Positions 47,776-55,599 of a stretch of DNA of 64,000 bases are shown one piece after another. Positions within the stretch are counted from its first letter, which is position 1, and each line of letters opens with the position of its first letter. The DNA comes from Streptomyces sp. MP131-18. Its GTDB lineage: Bacteria; Actinomycetota; Actinomycetes; Streptomycetales; Streptomycetaceae. The notes beneath the pieces are model-generated. The model saw only the letters and a program-made list of their open reading frames with translations. It had not been told where the DNA came from and did no database searches. The position numbers were made by a program, and so were the translations under genes. The stretch lies in the NCBI RefSeq assembly GCF_001984575.1, contig NZ_LZNS01000001.1, forward strand, positions 6,909,212 through 6,973,211, read 5' to 3'.

Positions 47776-50190
47776 TCAGGAGGGCTCGGGGGCCTCGGGG
47801 GGCTCGGGTTCCGGCTCCTTGAGGCGCTCCGCGACACGTTCGGCCTCGGGCGCGCCCGCGGCGGTGAGCAGCGGGAAGGCCTGCTCGAAGAACTTCCGTG
47901 CCCCTGCCGTGTCGCCCCGGTGCGCCGCCAGTTGACCGAGCATGTCGAGAACGCGCCCGTGCCAGAAGCCGGAGCCCGTGGTGGCGAAGTGCTCCCGAGC
48001 GGTATGCAGCCGGTCGAGCCCTTCGCGTTCGTCCCCCTGCTGAACGAGGGCGAAGCCGAGCAGGGCACCCGCCCGGGTGCCGTCATATGTGTCGTTCTCC
48101 GCGTCGAGGTCGGCACAGGCCCGCCGCAGGAAGGCGACGGCCCGCGCGAAATTCCCAGTTTCCAGGGCGAGTTCGCCCAGGCGCACCCGCGAGAGCGCGG
48201 CCCCACGGCGGTACCCGATCTCCTCGCGCAGGGTGAGGGCCTCGGTGAAGCACCGCTCCGCCTCCTCACGCCGTCCGGCACCTTTCAGCGAACTGCCCAG
48301 GCCGTTGAGCGCCTGGGCCTCGTCCCGCCGGTCGGACGTCTCCCTGGCCAGGTCCAGCGCCTGGCGGAACCACTCGACCGCGTCCTCCCAACGGCCCGCG
48401 CTTCGAAGGCCGATGCCGCCCGAGGTCAGCATGCGTGCCTCGGCCCGCCTGTTCCCGGCGCGCCGCGCGGCGGCGAGCCCGCGCCGGTGGGCATCCGCCC
48501 AGAACTCATAAAGGCGCAGCCGCTGGAAGAGCGGCCACAGGGCATCGGTGAGCTGCCACACGGTGTCGTCCCACCCGGCGTCCGCGGCATACCGCAGGGC
48601 GGCCGCCAGCGTCTCGCGGTGAGTTTCGAGCCATGCCATCGCCGTGCCCTCGTCCGGCAGGGAGCACGGCGGCGCGGGCGGGTGGCGGTACGTGCGCGGG
48701 CCCAGCGTTCTGTGGGAGGGCGTCAGCGTCTCCTCGGCCGCGGTGGCGCCGGCCAGGCACCAGTCGAGGAACCTGCCCACCGTCTCTTCGCGTGCGGCGT
48801 CGGCCTCCTGGCGGCCCCGCTGCACGGCATGGGTGTGCACGAGGTCGTGAAAGCGGTAACGGCTCCCATCGACTGCCTCCAGCAGGTTGACGTCCAGCAG
48901 GAGTTGCAGCCGTCGGTCGGCCTCGTGCTCGTCGGAGCCCAGGGCGGCGCCGGCCAGGGACGCGTCGAAGACGGTGATCGGGAGCAGGCCGAGGCGCCGG
49001 TAGGCGTCCGCCGCGTCGGGTGCCAGGGCCGCGTACGACTCGTCCAGAACGGTCTGCATGGTGCGGTCACCTTCCACGGCCAGCGTGCCCAGCGGCCCGG
49101 CGCCCCGGGTCAGGGCCTCGACGAAACGCGCCATCGGCTGCTCGGGGCGCGCGGTGATGCGGGCCGCGGCCAGGCACAGGGCCAGCGGCAGAGAAGCACA
49201 GAGCGTGACCACCTGACGCGCGGCGGACTGTTCCCGCGCGATCCGTTCATGACCCACGCTGAGTGACAGCAGTTCCACGGCCGCCCCTTCGTCGAGCGTG
49301 CCCACGTGCCGGAAGGACGCACCGTCGGTCACCAGCCCGGTCAGCCGGTGTCTGCTGGTGACGACCACCAGGCTCCCCGAGGCGCTCGGCAGCATGAGCC
49401 GGGCCACGGCCGCGGTGAGCACGTTGTCCAGGACGAGGGCGAACCGGAGCTCGGCGGTCACCGAACGCCACAGTGCGGTCAGCTCCGGCAGCTTTTCGGG
49501 CAGTTCTTTCCGGCCGAAAGCCCGCAGCAGATCACCGAGTATGTCGGAGGGGGAAACCGGAGGCCCGGGTGAGTAGCCCTTCAGGTCCGCATAGAGGTGG
49601 CCATCGGGGAACTCCTCCTTGTGCTGCCACAGCCACTGCGACACCAGGGTGGTCTTGCCCACCCCCGCCGGGCCGCTGACCACGATGACCTGGGGCCGGT
49701 CGGCCCTTCGTGCACTGCGCATGACGTCGAGCGCGTCAAGGTCGTTCTCCCGCCCTGTGAAATGGGCGGGAACGGGCAGAAGTTGCCGCGGCACGGGCGG
49801 CCGGGTGACCTGCTCGTGCAGATGAATGCCCCCGAGGATGTCCCGGGCCTGAACAGCCATTCCCCAGCTCTGGCCGAATCCGTCCATCACATTGTGGTGA
49901 TCGGCACGGTCGGGAAGGCGGGGCCTGTTCCCCAGTGTTCTGCCGACCCAGTGGCGCAGCTTTTCGGCCAGTGCGGCGTCCCGCTCGCCATATCGGGCCA
50001 GGGCCTCGGCGAGCGACGCGATGTCCCCGGCCCCGGCGCCGGTCTTCGTGAGCCGTGCCCATTGTGTCGCCATGTCGTGGTATTGACCGCGAAGTTGACC
50101 GAGGATGGCGGCCAACTCCGCACGGGCCGGCTCATCCTGCCCCCGGTCGAGAGCCACTGCAAGTGCCCTTGACAACTCAGATTCCGCCAC
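47776..50190 (-). CDS. NB-ARC/AAA NTPase with TPR repeats (signalling or regulatory protein)
   Basis: GTG 50190 lies downstream of GAGG, 7 nt away; GTG 50211 is an alternative. The 804-residue protein has an N-terminal helical region, an NTPase domain at about 140-420 with P-loop VSGPAGVGKTTLVSQW, Walker B-like FALVLDNV, VVTSRHRL and CASLPLAL, a winged-helix linker, and TPR repeats at about 560-790 (AEARMLTSGGIGLRSAGRWE, DAVEWFRQALDLARE and following). This is the STAND-type layout: a nucleotide switch coupled to a scaffold. It has no DNA-binding domain. It is divergent from the SARP gene with 184 bp between, so the two are likely co-regulated. Confidence 0.88.
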   Translation of the reverse strand: MAESELSRALAVALDRGQDEPARAELAAILGQLRGQYHDMATQWARLTKTGAGAGDIASLAEALARYGERDAALAEKLRHWVGRTLGNRPRLPDRADHHNVMDGFGQSWGMAVQARDILGGIHLHEQVTRPPVPRQLLPVPAHFTGRENDLDALDVMRSARRADRPQVIVVSGPAGVGKTTLVSQWLWQHKEEFPDGHLYADLKGYSPGPPVSPSDILGDLLRAFGRKELPEKLPELTALWRSVTAELRFALVLDNVLTAAVARLMLPSASGSLVVVTSRHRLTGLVTDGASFRHVGTLDEGAAVELLSLSVGHERIAREQSAARQVVTLCASLPLALCLAAARITARPEQPMARFVEALTRGAGPLGTLAVEGDRTMQTVLDESYAALAPDAADAYRRLGLLPITVFDASLAGAALGSDEHEADRRLQLLLDVNLLEAVDGSRYRFHDLVHTHAVQRGRQEADAAREETVGRFLDWCLAGATAAEETLTPSHRTLGPRTYRHPPAPPCSLPDEGTAMAWLETHRETLAAALRYAADAGWDDTVWQLTDALWPLFQRLRLYEFWADAHRRGLAAARRAGNRRAEARMLTSGGIGLRSAGRWEDAVEWFRQALDLARETSDRRDEAQALNGLGSSLKGAGRREEAERCFTEALTLREEIGYRRGAALSRVRLGELALETGNFARAVAFLRRACADLDAENDTYDGTRAGALLGFALVQQGDEREGLDRLHTAREHFATTGSGFWHGRVLDMLGQLAAHRGDTAGARKFFEQAFPLLTAAGAPEAERVAERLKEPEPEPPEAPEPS

Positions 50191-50374
50191 TGCTCCCCCT
50201 CGGCATTTCACGCGGCCAACCTGAAACTTCAGTATCGTACAAGTGATCGAAGGCGGGCAAGGGTGTCAATCGCGAGCGAGAGGGCCTTCGGGGCACTGGT
50301 GGCAACTCCGGCTTGTGTGCCATTCTTATACTGTCTTACTTGAATCGGGGAGCGATACCGGCAGGAGGGGGCTG

Positions 50375-53300
50375 GTGGAGTTCCGGATACTCGGCAGCGT
50401 GGATATGGTCGTGGACGGTGAAGTGCGCCGTCCCGGCTCCATCAAAGAGCGCATCGTGCTTGCCTCCTTGGCGCTTGACGTGCGCAAATCCGTATCCTCC
50501 GACACATTGATCAACCGATTGTGGGAAGATCGGCCCCCGGTTTCCCCGCGTGGCAATCTGCGCTCTCTGACGTCGCGCCTCAGGAAGGCAACGAAGCATC
50601 CCGGAACGCATCAGTCCCCCGTGGTGCAGCAGGATCACGGCTACCTCCTCGATGTCGTTCCGCAGAGCATTGATCTCTACCGTTATCTCGGGCTCAGTGC
50701 ACGAGCCCGCCATCTCGTCGACGGAGGCGATGACGAGGGGGCACTTCAGGCGCTCGACGAAGCGGCGCCGCTGTGGCGCGGCGACCCGCTGGCCGGAATC
50801 ACCGGTCTGTGGGCCGAAGAAGTGCGCCGTTCACTGACGCCACGCCTGCTCGCGGCGGCACTCATCCGGGCCGGAATAGGCCTTCGCCGTGGCCATTTCG
50901 CCGATATCGTCGGCGCGCTGGTGTCACTCACCAGCCAGTACCCCGAGGATCAGCGGCTGGCCGAGTACCTGATGCTCGCCCTTTACGGCTGCGGGCGGAC
51001 TTCGGAAGCTCTTCAGGTCTACCAGAGGACTTGGCGGCGGTTGCGCGAGGAATCCGGCGTCGAGCCCGATCACCGACTCAGGCGCCTCCAGAAGAGCATC
51101 CTGCGCAACGTCCCCGTAGGGGAACTCGTGCCCGGTGGCGTCAGGGAGCAGCTCCGGTCTGCCACCGGTCCGCCCCCCGACAACCTGCCGCCCGCCGCCG
51201 GTCTCGTCGGCCGAGATCAGGAACGCTCCGCGCTGAGGGGTGCATTGGAGCGCGGGGAGAGCGCGGTGGGCGGCTCGGTGGCCCTGGAGGCCATCGAGGG
51301 GATGTCGGGCGTGGGCAAGACCGCGCTGGCCGTCGCCGTGGGGCGTGAGATGCGGCATTTATTCCCTGACGGGCTCATATATATTAATTTGCGGGCGCAC
51401 GCCGGTGCCTCCGCCCCCATGAGTCCGGCGGCGGCGCTCGATTTCCTGCTGCGCTTCCTCGGCACGCCAACCGACCGCATACCGAGGGACCTTGACTCGG
51501 CGACGTCGCTGTGGCGCGCGATGCTCACCCAGCGAAGGGTGCTGGTACTGCTCGACGACGCGGCCGACCCCGGCCAGGTGCGCCCGCTGCTGCCCGGCGA
51601 CTCCCCGTCCGTAGTCGTGGTGACCAGCCGCCGCCGGCTGGTCGGCATCCCAGGACTGCGCCGCATCACGTTGAGCATGCTGCCGGAGCGCGACGCCATC
51701 GCACTGTTCCGGCGTCTGGTGGGCGAGGAACGCACGCGGGACGATGCGGAAGTGGCGGACATCGTCCGGCTGAGCGGCTACCTGCCGCTCGCGCTCGAGA
51801 TCATGGCCGGTCGGCTCAACTCCCACCCCACGTGGAGCCTTTCCGACCTGACCCGACGGCTTCTGGGCAGCAGTCAGCGGATAAGTGCGATCCGCGACGG
51901 CGATCGAGAGATCTGGCGAGCATTTGAGTTCTCCTACCGCTTGCTCACCGGTGAACAGCAGTGCCTCTTCCGGCGCCTCGGCCTCCATGTCGGCCCGGAC
52001 ATTACGCCGGAGGCGGTAGCCGCGCTGACCGGCATGACCAGCCACCGGGCGGAGCACCTTCTCGAAGATCTCCTCGACCGGTACCTCATTCAGGAACTCG
52101 TGCCCGGGCGCTACTCCCTACATGATCTGCTGCGAGAGTACGCGCAGATACTGGCCTCTTCGGAGGAGCCGGAGACGGAACGCGCGGCTGCGAAGGGCCA
52201 GCTGATCGACTTTTACCTTCGGTACGCGGACGCCGCCGATCGCACTCTGTACCCCCACCGCCCGCGAACGCCTGTCGACGCAGTGGCGCACACAATCTCC
52301 GAATGGGCCGACCAAGCGCAGGCGCGTACGTGGTTGGGAGCGGAACGGGAGAACCTGCTCGCAACTGCTGAACACGCGTGGCACGTCGGCCCGCCACGAC
52401 GCGCCGCCCTGTTTGCGCATGTCCTTGCCGGATTCCACGACGCGGAACGTCTCGGCTCCGTGGCCGCGGAGCTGATACGGCGGGCCGCCGCTTATTGGCG
52501 GACCACGGAGGAACGGGCGGAAGAGGCCCGCGCCCTGATTGACTTGTGCGCGGCGCGCACGCACGCCGGTCTTCTGCCGGACGCGGTCACCGCGGGGAAA
52601 AGGGCGCTGGATCTGGCTCGCTCGCTGGGTGACGCGGACATCGTGGCGGAAGCGCTCACGCGATTGTCCCTGCCCGAGACTTTCCTCGGGAACCGGCACG
52701 GTGCCGCCGAACTGCAAAGAGAAGCACTCGACATCTGGCTGCGGACATCCGATCGCAGCCAGTCTGCCAGGGCGCAGAACAATCTCGCCATTACGCTTCT
52801 CCACCTGGGCGATCTCGACACCGCTCAGGAACTTTTCCAGTCCGCTCTGAAGGGTTTCGAGGCGAGCGGCCATCACCGGTTGATGGGGTTGGCGCACAAT
52901 AACCTGGGTGACATTTTCGGGGAACGCGACAAGCCGGGTGAGGCTCGTTCCTCCTACGAGCGTGCACTCCGGATCTTCGAGACTCATGGCAGTGCTGTGG
53001 AGCGTGCGACCGTGCAGCTCAATCTGGCGGATCTACTCCAGCACTTCGGCGAATTCGATGCCTCGCTCGACCTGTACGAGAAAGCGCTGCCCGTGCTGCG
53101 CGACGCCGGTGAACGGCGCACCGAATCCATCGTTCTGAATGGAATCGGTGTAATCCTGCGGAGGCAGGGCCGGAGAGAGGCGTCCGTACGGCACCATGAG
53201 GAGGCCCTGCGGGCCGCCCGAGCCATCGGTGCCGCGCCGGAAGAGGCGCAGGCCCTGCTGGACATGGCTGCCACCGAGCATGACTTCGGCGCGGACGAGG

Positions 53301-53404
53301 CCGCGGCCTCGTCCGCGGCGGCGGCACTCGAGGTGGCGCGGCGTATCGGTGCGGAAAGTGAGGCTGCACGTGCACAGGAGTTGCTTTCCGTCCTGAGGTC
53401 TTGA
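50375..53404 (+). CDS. Large SARP-family regulator (DNA-binding, BTAD, NB-ARC, TPR)
   Basis: GTG 50375 follows GGAGGGGG. The 1009-residue activator has a winged-helix DNA-binding domain (1-95: VEFRILGSVDMVVDGEVRRP), a bacterial transcriptional activation domain (100-245: LYRYLGLSARARHLVDGGDD, LYGCGRTSEALQVYQ), an NTPase domain (285-560; P-loop GMSGVGKTALAVAV near 308-322, VVVVTSRRRL) and C-terminal TPRs (about 730-1005: NNLAITLLHLGDLDTAQELF, NNLGDIFGERDKPGEARSSY). It is of the AfsR-like size class, which activates antibiotic clusters. Target candidates are the PKS genes at 22 and 60 kb, but no binding repeats were confirmed. It may sense a peptide via the TPRs. Confidence 0.93.
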   Translation: MEFRILGSVDMVVDGEVRRPGSIKERIVLASLALDVRKSVSSDTLINRLWEDRPPVSPRGNLRSLTSRLRKATKHPGTHQSPVVQQDHGYLLDVVPQSIDLYRYLGLSARARHLVDGGDDEGALQALDEAAPLWRGDPLAGITGLWAEEVRRSLTPRLLAAALIRAGIGLRRGHFADIVGALVSLTSQYPEDQRLAEYLMLALYGCGRTSEALQVYQRTWRRLREESGVEPDHRLRRLQKSILRNVPVGELVPGGVREQLRSATGPPPDNLPPAAGLVGRDQERSALRGALERGESAVGGSVALEAIEGMSGVGKTALAVAVGREMRHLFPDGLIYINLRAHAGASAPMSPAAALDFLLRFLGTPTDRIPRDLDSATSLWRAMLTQRRVLVLLDDAADPGQVRPLLPGDSPSVVVVTSRRRLVGIPGLRRITLSMLPERDAIALFRRLVGEERTRDDAEVADIVRLSGYLPLALEIMAGRLNSHPTWSLSDLTRRLLGSSQRISAIRDGDREIWRAFEFSYRLLTGEQQCLFRRLGLHVGPDITPEAVAALTGMTSHRAEHLLEDLLDRYLIQELVPGRYSLHDLLREYAQILASSEEPETERAAAKGQLIDFYLRYADAADRTLYPHRPRTPVDAVAHTISEWADQAQARTWLGAERENLLATAEHAWHVGPPRRAALFAHVLAGFHDAERLGSVAAELIRRAAAYWRTTEERAEEARALIDLCAARTHAGLLPDAVTAGKRALDLARSLGDADIVAEALTRLSLPETFLGNRHGAAELQREALDIWLRTSDRSQSARAQNNLAITLLHLGDLDTAQELFQSALKGFEASGHHRLMGLAHNNLGDIFGERDKPGEARSSYERALRIFETHGSAVERATVQLNLADLLQHFGEFDASLDLYEKALPVLRDAGERRTESIVLNGIGVILRRQGRREASVRHHEEALRAARAIGAAPEEAQALLDMAATEHDFGADEAAASSAAAALEVARRIGAESEAARAQELLSVLRS

Positions 53405-53708
53405 CAGCAGTCCTGTCCGGCGTGACCGGGCGGTCGGCCCGCAAGCTCTCGGTGACTGACAAGTTCACCGATCAACGAGACAGCTGAGACCGGGCCGTAG
53501 GCCCTGGCAAGCGCGTGGGGCAGAAGGTATTCGCGGTCACCGGCCCGCCCTGCGGGGGGTACCATATTCGTGGTCCGTGCCACCGTCGGCGTGACGCGCG
53601 AATGTGCTCCCGTGTGAATCTGCCGGCGATTGAGTCATGCCCATGGGGTAATGCCCGTGTGCTCGTCGGGCCCGATATCTCTCAGGGTCCTCCTTCGAAC
53701 ATACGATT

Positions 53709-53745
53709 TTGCATCCGTCGGCTGGATGATCTACGCTGATCCAGC
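53709..53745 (+). promoter_or_regulatory. Promoter with operator-like repeat for the small exported peptide gene
   Basis: TTGCAT (53709-53714) and TACGCT (53732-53737) are 17 bp apart. GCTGGAT (53721-53727) and ATCCAGC (53739-53745) form a perfect 7-bp inverted repeat spanning the -10 element, consistent with a repressor site. Confidence 0.65.
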
Positions 53746-53769
53746 CCTCGGCGGATAAGCCGCCCGAGG
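53746..53769 (+). promoter_or_regulatory. 5' leader hairpin
   Basis: CCTCGGCGG and CCGCCCGAGG can pair (one bulged C) around ATAAG, immediately after the -10 region repeat and 31 bp before the start codon. It may be an mRNA-stabilising or regulatory stem. Confidence 0.5.
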
Positions 53770-53800
53770 CGGATATTTCCGTTCGGAAAGGCGCGCCCTT

Positions 53801-53995
53801 TTGTCCCCGAAGCGTTCTTCGATTGTTACCCTCTTGGCCTCCACCGCCGTTGTCACGGTATTAATGACGAGCGGTGCGTCCGCGCACGACCGTCATCCGG
53901 TGTCAGGTGCCGCGGTCATAGCGGACGAAGAGGCGGGAGCCGCATATCAGACGAAGCTGGTGAGGCTGGTGCCCAAGGTGTGCCTCTACGCGTGA
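53801..53995 (+). CDS. Small exported peptide, 64 residues
   Basis: TTG 53801 lies after GGAAAGG. The product has a signal peptide (MSPKRSSIVTLLASTAVVTV, hydrophobic core, cleavage after ASA near residue 28) and a mature tail of about 36 residues ending in LVPKVCLYA with one cysteine. It has its own promoter and operator-like repeat and lies 396 bp downstream of a SARP-TPR regulator. Secreted peptide beside a TPR regulator is the layout of RRNPP signalling, but no such pair is known to me for SARPs. An unstructured precursor peptide is the alternative. Confidence 0.65.
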   Translation: MSPKRSSIVTLLASTAVVTVLMTSGASAHDRHPVSGAAVIADEEAGAAYQTKLVRLVPKVCLYA

Positions 53996-54079
53996 ATCGA
54001 TTTGATCCGGGTCCGGGACCGTACGGTCTCGGACCTTCTTTGTTTTCGGGGGGTTCGCGGGTTTCAGGGGCCGAGTTGT

Positions 54080-55135
54080 TTACGGCAGGGTCAGTTCTTC
54101 CGGGCCGCGGTGGGTGAAGAAACGGGAGATTGTTGAGGGGGTGACTTCTTGCAGGGTGGCGGGGGACCAGTGGGGGGTGCGGTCCTTGTCGATGACCTGG
54201 GCGCGGATTCCTTCCACCAGGTCGGGGGTTGACAGGGCGGCGCACGAGACGCGGTAGTCCTGTTCCAGGACGCGTTCCAGGCAGTCGAGGCGGCGGGCGC
54301 GGCCCAGGGCGGCGAGAGTGACCTTCAGCGCGGTGGGGGAGCGGGCCAGGAGGGTGTCGGCGGTGGTGCGGGCGGCGGGGGTGGGGGAGGTGCGCAGGCG
54401 GGCCACGATCTCCTCGACGCTGCCGGCCGCGTAGCAGTGGTCGATCCACTCGCGGTGGGCGGCGAGTTCGCCCGCGGGTGCCGGGCGTGCGTGGCGGGGC
54501 AGGACCTCCGCGGCGGGGGCCGTGGCCAGATCGTCGCGGAGGGCGCCGAGCCGGTCGGCGGGCACGTAGTGGTCGGCGAGCCCGCAGGCGATGGCGTCCG
54601 CCGCGCCCACCGGGGCGCCGGTCAGGGCCAGGTGCGTGCCGAGCCGGCCGGGGGCGCGGGCCAGCAGGTGCAGGCCGCCGACGTCGGGCGCGAAGCCGAT
54701 GCCCGTCTCGGGCATCGCGACGCGCGAGCGTTCGGTGACGACCCGCACGCTGCCGTGGGCGGAGAGACCGACGCCGCCGCCCATCGTAATGCCGTCCATC
54801 AGGGCCACATACGGCTTGGGGTAGCGCCCGATGCGCGCGTTGAGGCGGTACTCGTCGCGCCAGAACGCCCGCGTGGGCCCGTTGTCGCCGGCCAGCGCGT
54901 TGCGGTGGATGGCGCGGATGTCGCCGCCCGCGCACAGCCCGCGGGGACCCGCGCCGTCGATCACGACGGTCTGGACCGCGGGGTCCTCCGCCCAGGCGGT
55001 CAGCGCCCGGTCCAGGTGCTGGACCATGGGGTGGGTGAGTGCGTTGAGGGCCTCGGGCCGGTTCAGGGTGAGGCGGGCCGCGCGGCCCTCGGTGTGCAGC
55101 AGGACGGGGGCTTCTGCGGCCATCATGCGGTCCAT
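54080..55135 (-). CDS. 3-hydroxyisobutyryl-CoA hydrolase (enoyl-CoA hydratase family)
   Basis: The 351-residue protein starts at the CAT-read ATG near 55135. It has the crotonase fold: LTLNRPEALNALT, GLCAGGDIRAIH with oxyanion glycines, MDGITMGGGVGLSAHG, and PETGIGFAPDVGG. The C-terminal extension with DKDRTPHWSPATLQEV is typical of HIBCH rather than plain hydratases (about 260 residues). It hydrolyses 3-hydroxyisobutyryl-CoA in valine degradation. It is divergent from metE, with the cobalamin riboswitch between them serving metE only. Confidence 0.9.
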   Translation of the reverse strand: MDRMMAAEAPVLLHTEGRAARLTLNRPEALNALTHPMVQHLDRALTAWAEDPAVQTVVIDGAGPRGLCAGGDIRAIHRNALAGDNGPTRAFWRDEYRLNARIGRYPKPYVALMDGITMGGGVGLSAHGSVRVVTERSRVAMPETGIGFAPDVGGLHLLARAPGRLGTHLALTGAPVGAADAIACGLADHYVPADRLGALRDDLATAPAAEVLPRHARPAPAGELAAHREWIDHCYAAGSVEEIVARLRTSPTPAARTTADTLLARSPTALKVTLAALGRARRLDCLERVLEQDYRVSCAALSTPDLVEGIRAQVIDKDRTPHWSPATLQEVTPSTISRFFTHRGPEELTLP

Positions 55136-55234
55136 GGTGTCGTGCGTTCCCCTCGGTCTCCGGTCGGGGTTTCGGACGATCTTCTCAATTCGCGGGCGCA
55201 GCCTCCGCGCCGGGGCGCCGCGCGTTAGGCTGGC

Positions 55235-55430
55235 GGCGCAGCTGGTTCGCCCTGCCCGCCAGGCAGGCGCGTCGCAAGAGGGAACCCGGTGGGAATCCGG
55301 GACTGCCCCGCAGCGGTGAGCGGGAACGACCGCCGTCTTGATGCACTGGGTCCGGCCGGGCCTGGGAAGCGACGGCCACTAGGTCTCTGCCCCTGGCAGA
55401 GGTGCCCGCGAGTCCGAAGACCTGCCACTG
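55235..55430 (+). ncRNA. Cobalamin (adenosylcobalamin-class) riboswitch
   Basis: The conserved core GAGGGAACCCGGTGGGAATC (55278-55297) and GACTGCCCCGCAGCGGTGAG (55301-55320) match the B12 element, and the B12 box reads GAGTCCGAAGACCTGCC near 55410-55426. It sits in the leader of metE, the B12-independent methionine synthase. Cobalamin should switch the gene off when the B12-dependent enzyme can work. The paired segments around 55228-55275 form the P1-P3 stems. Outer boundaries are approximate. Confidence 0.95.
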
Positions 55431-55431
55431 C

Positions 55432-55455
55432 CCGCGCGGGACCGATTCCGCGCGG
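55432..55455 (+). terminator. Expression-platform hairpin after the cobalamin riboswitch
   Basis: CCGCGCGG (55432-55439) and CCGCGCGG (55448-55455) pair around an 8-nt loop. This is the likely switching stem or terminator, about 145 nt upstream of the metE start. Confidence 0.6.
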
Positions 55456-55599
55456 TGATCGCGGTGACCTTCGAGGGCGGGTCGGCCTGGGCGAGCGCGG
55501 CGCGGCAACCACCGTGCGGCCGCCGTCCGTTCGCCATCCCTTCGCAGCCCTCGTCCGTCCCGGCGGTCAGCAGGAGACATGCTCGCGAAGGAGAGTTTC

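Larger units (their letters stand above)
53405..53800. other. Intergenic region downstream of the SARP gene
   Basis: This 396-bp gap holds a CGGTGA/TCACCG inverted repeat near 53450-53470, GC-rich spacer and, at the right, the promoter and hairpins described at 53709-53769. No convincing gene was recognised; short frames in it have no ribosome binding site or bias. Confidence 0.55.

Noticed and set aside
53405..53800. Possible short genes in the gap after the SARP gene, including a frame at 53515-53739
   Set aside because: No ribosome binding site, no codon bias and no recognisable motif.
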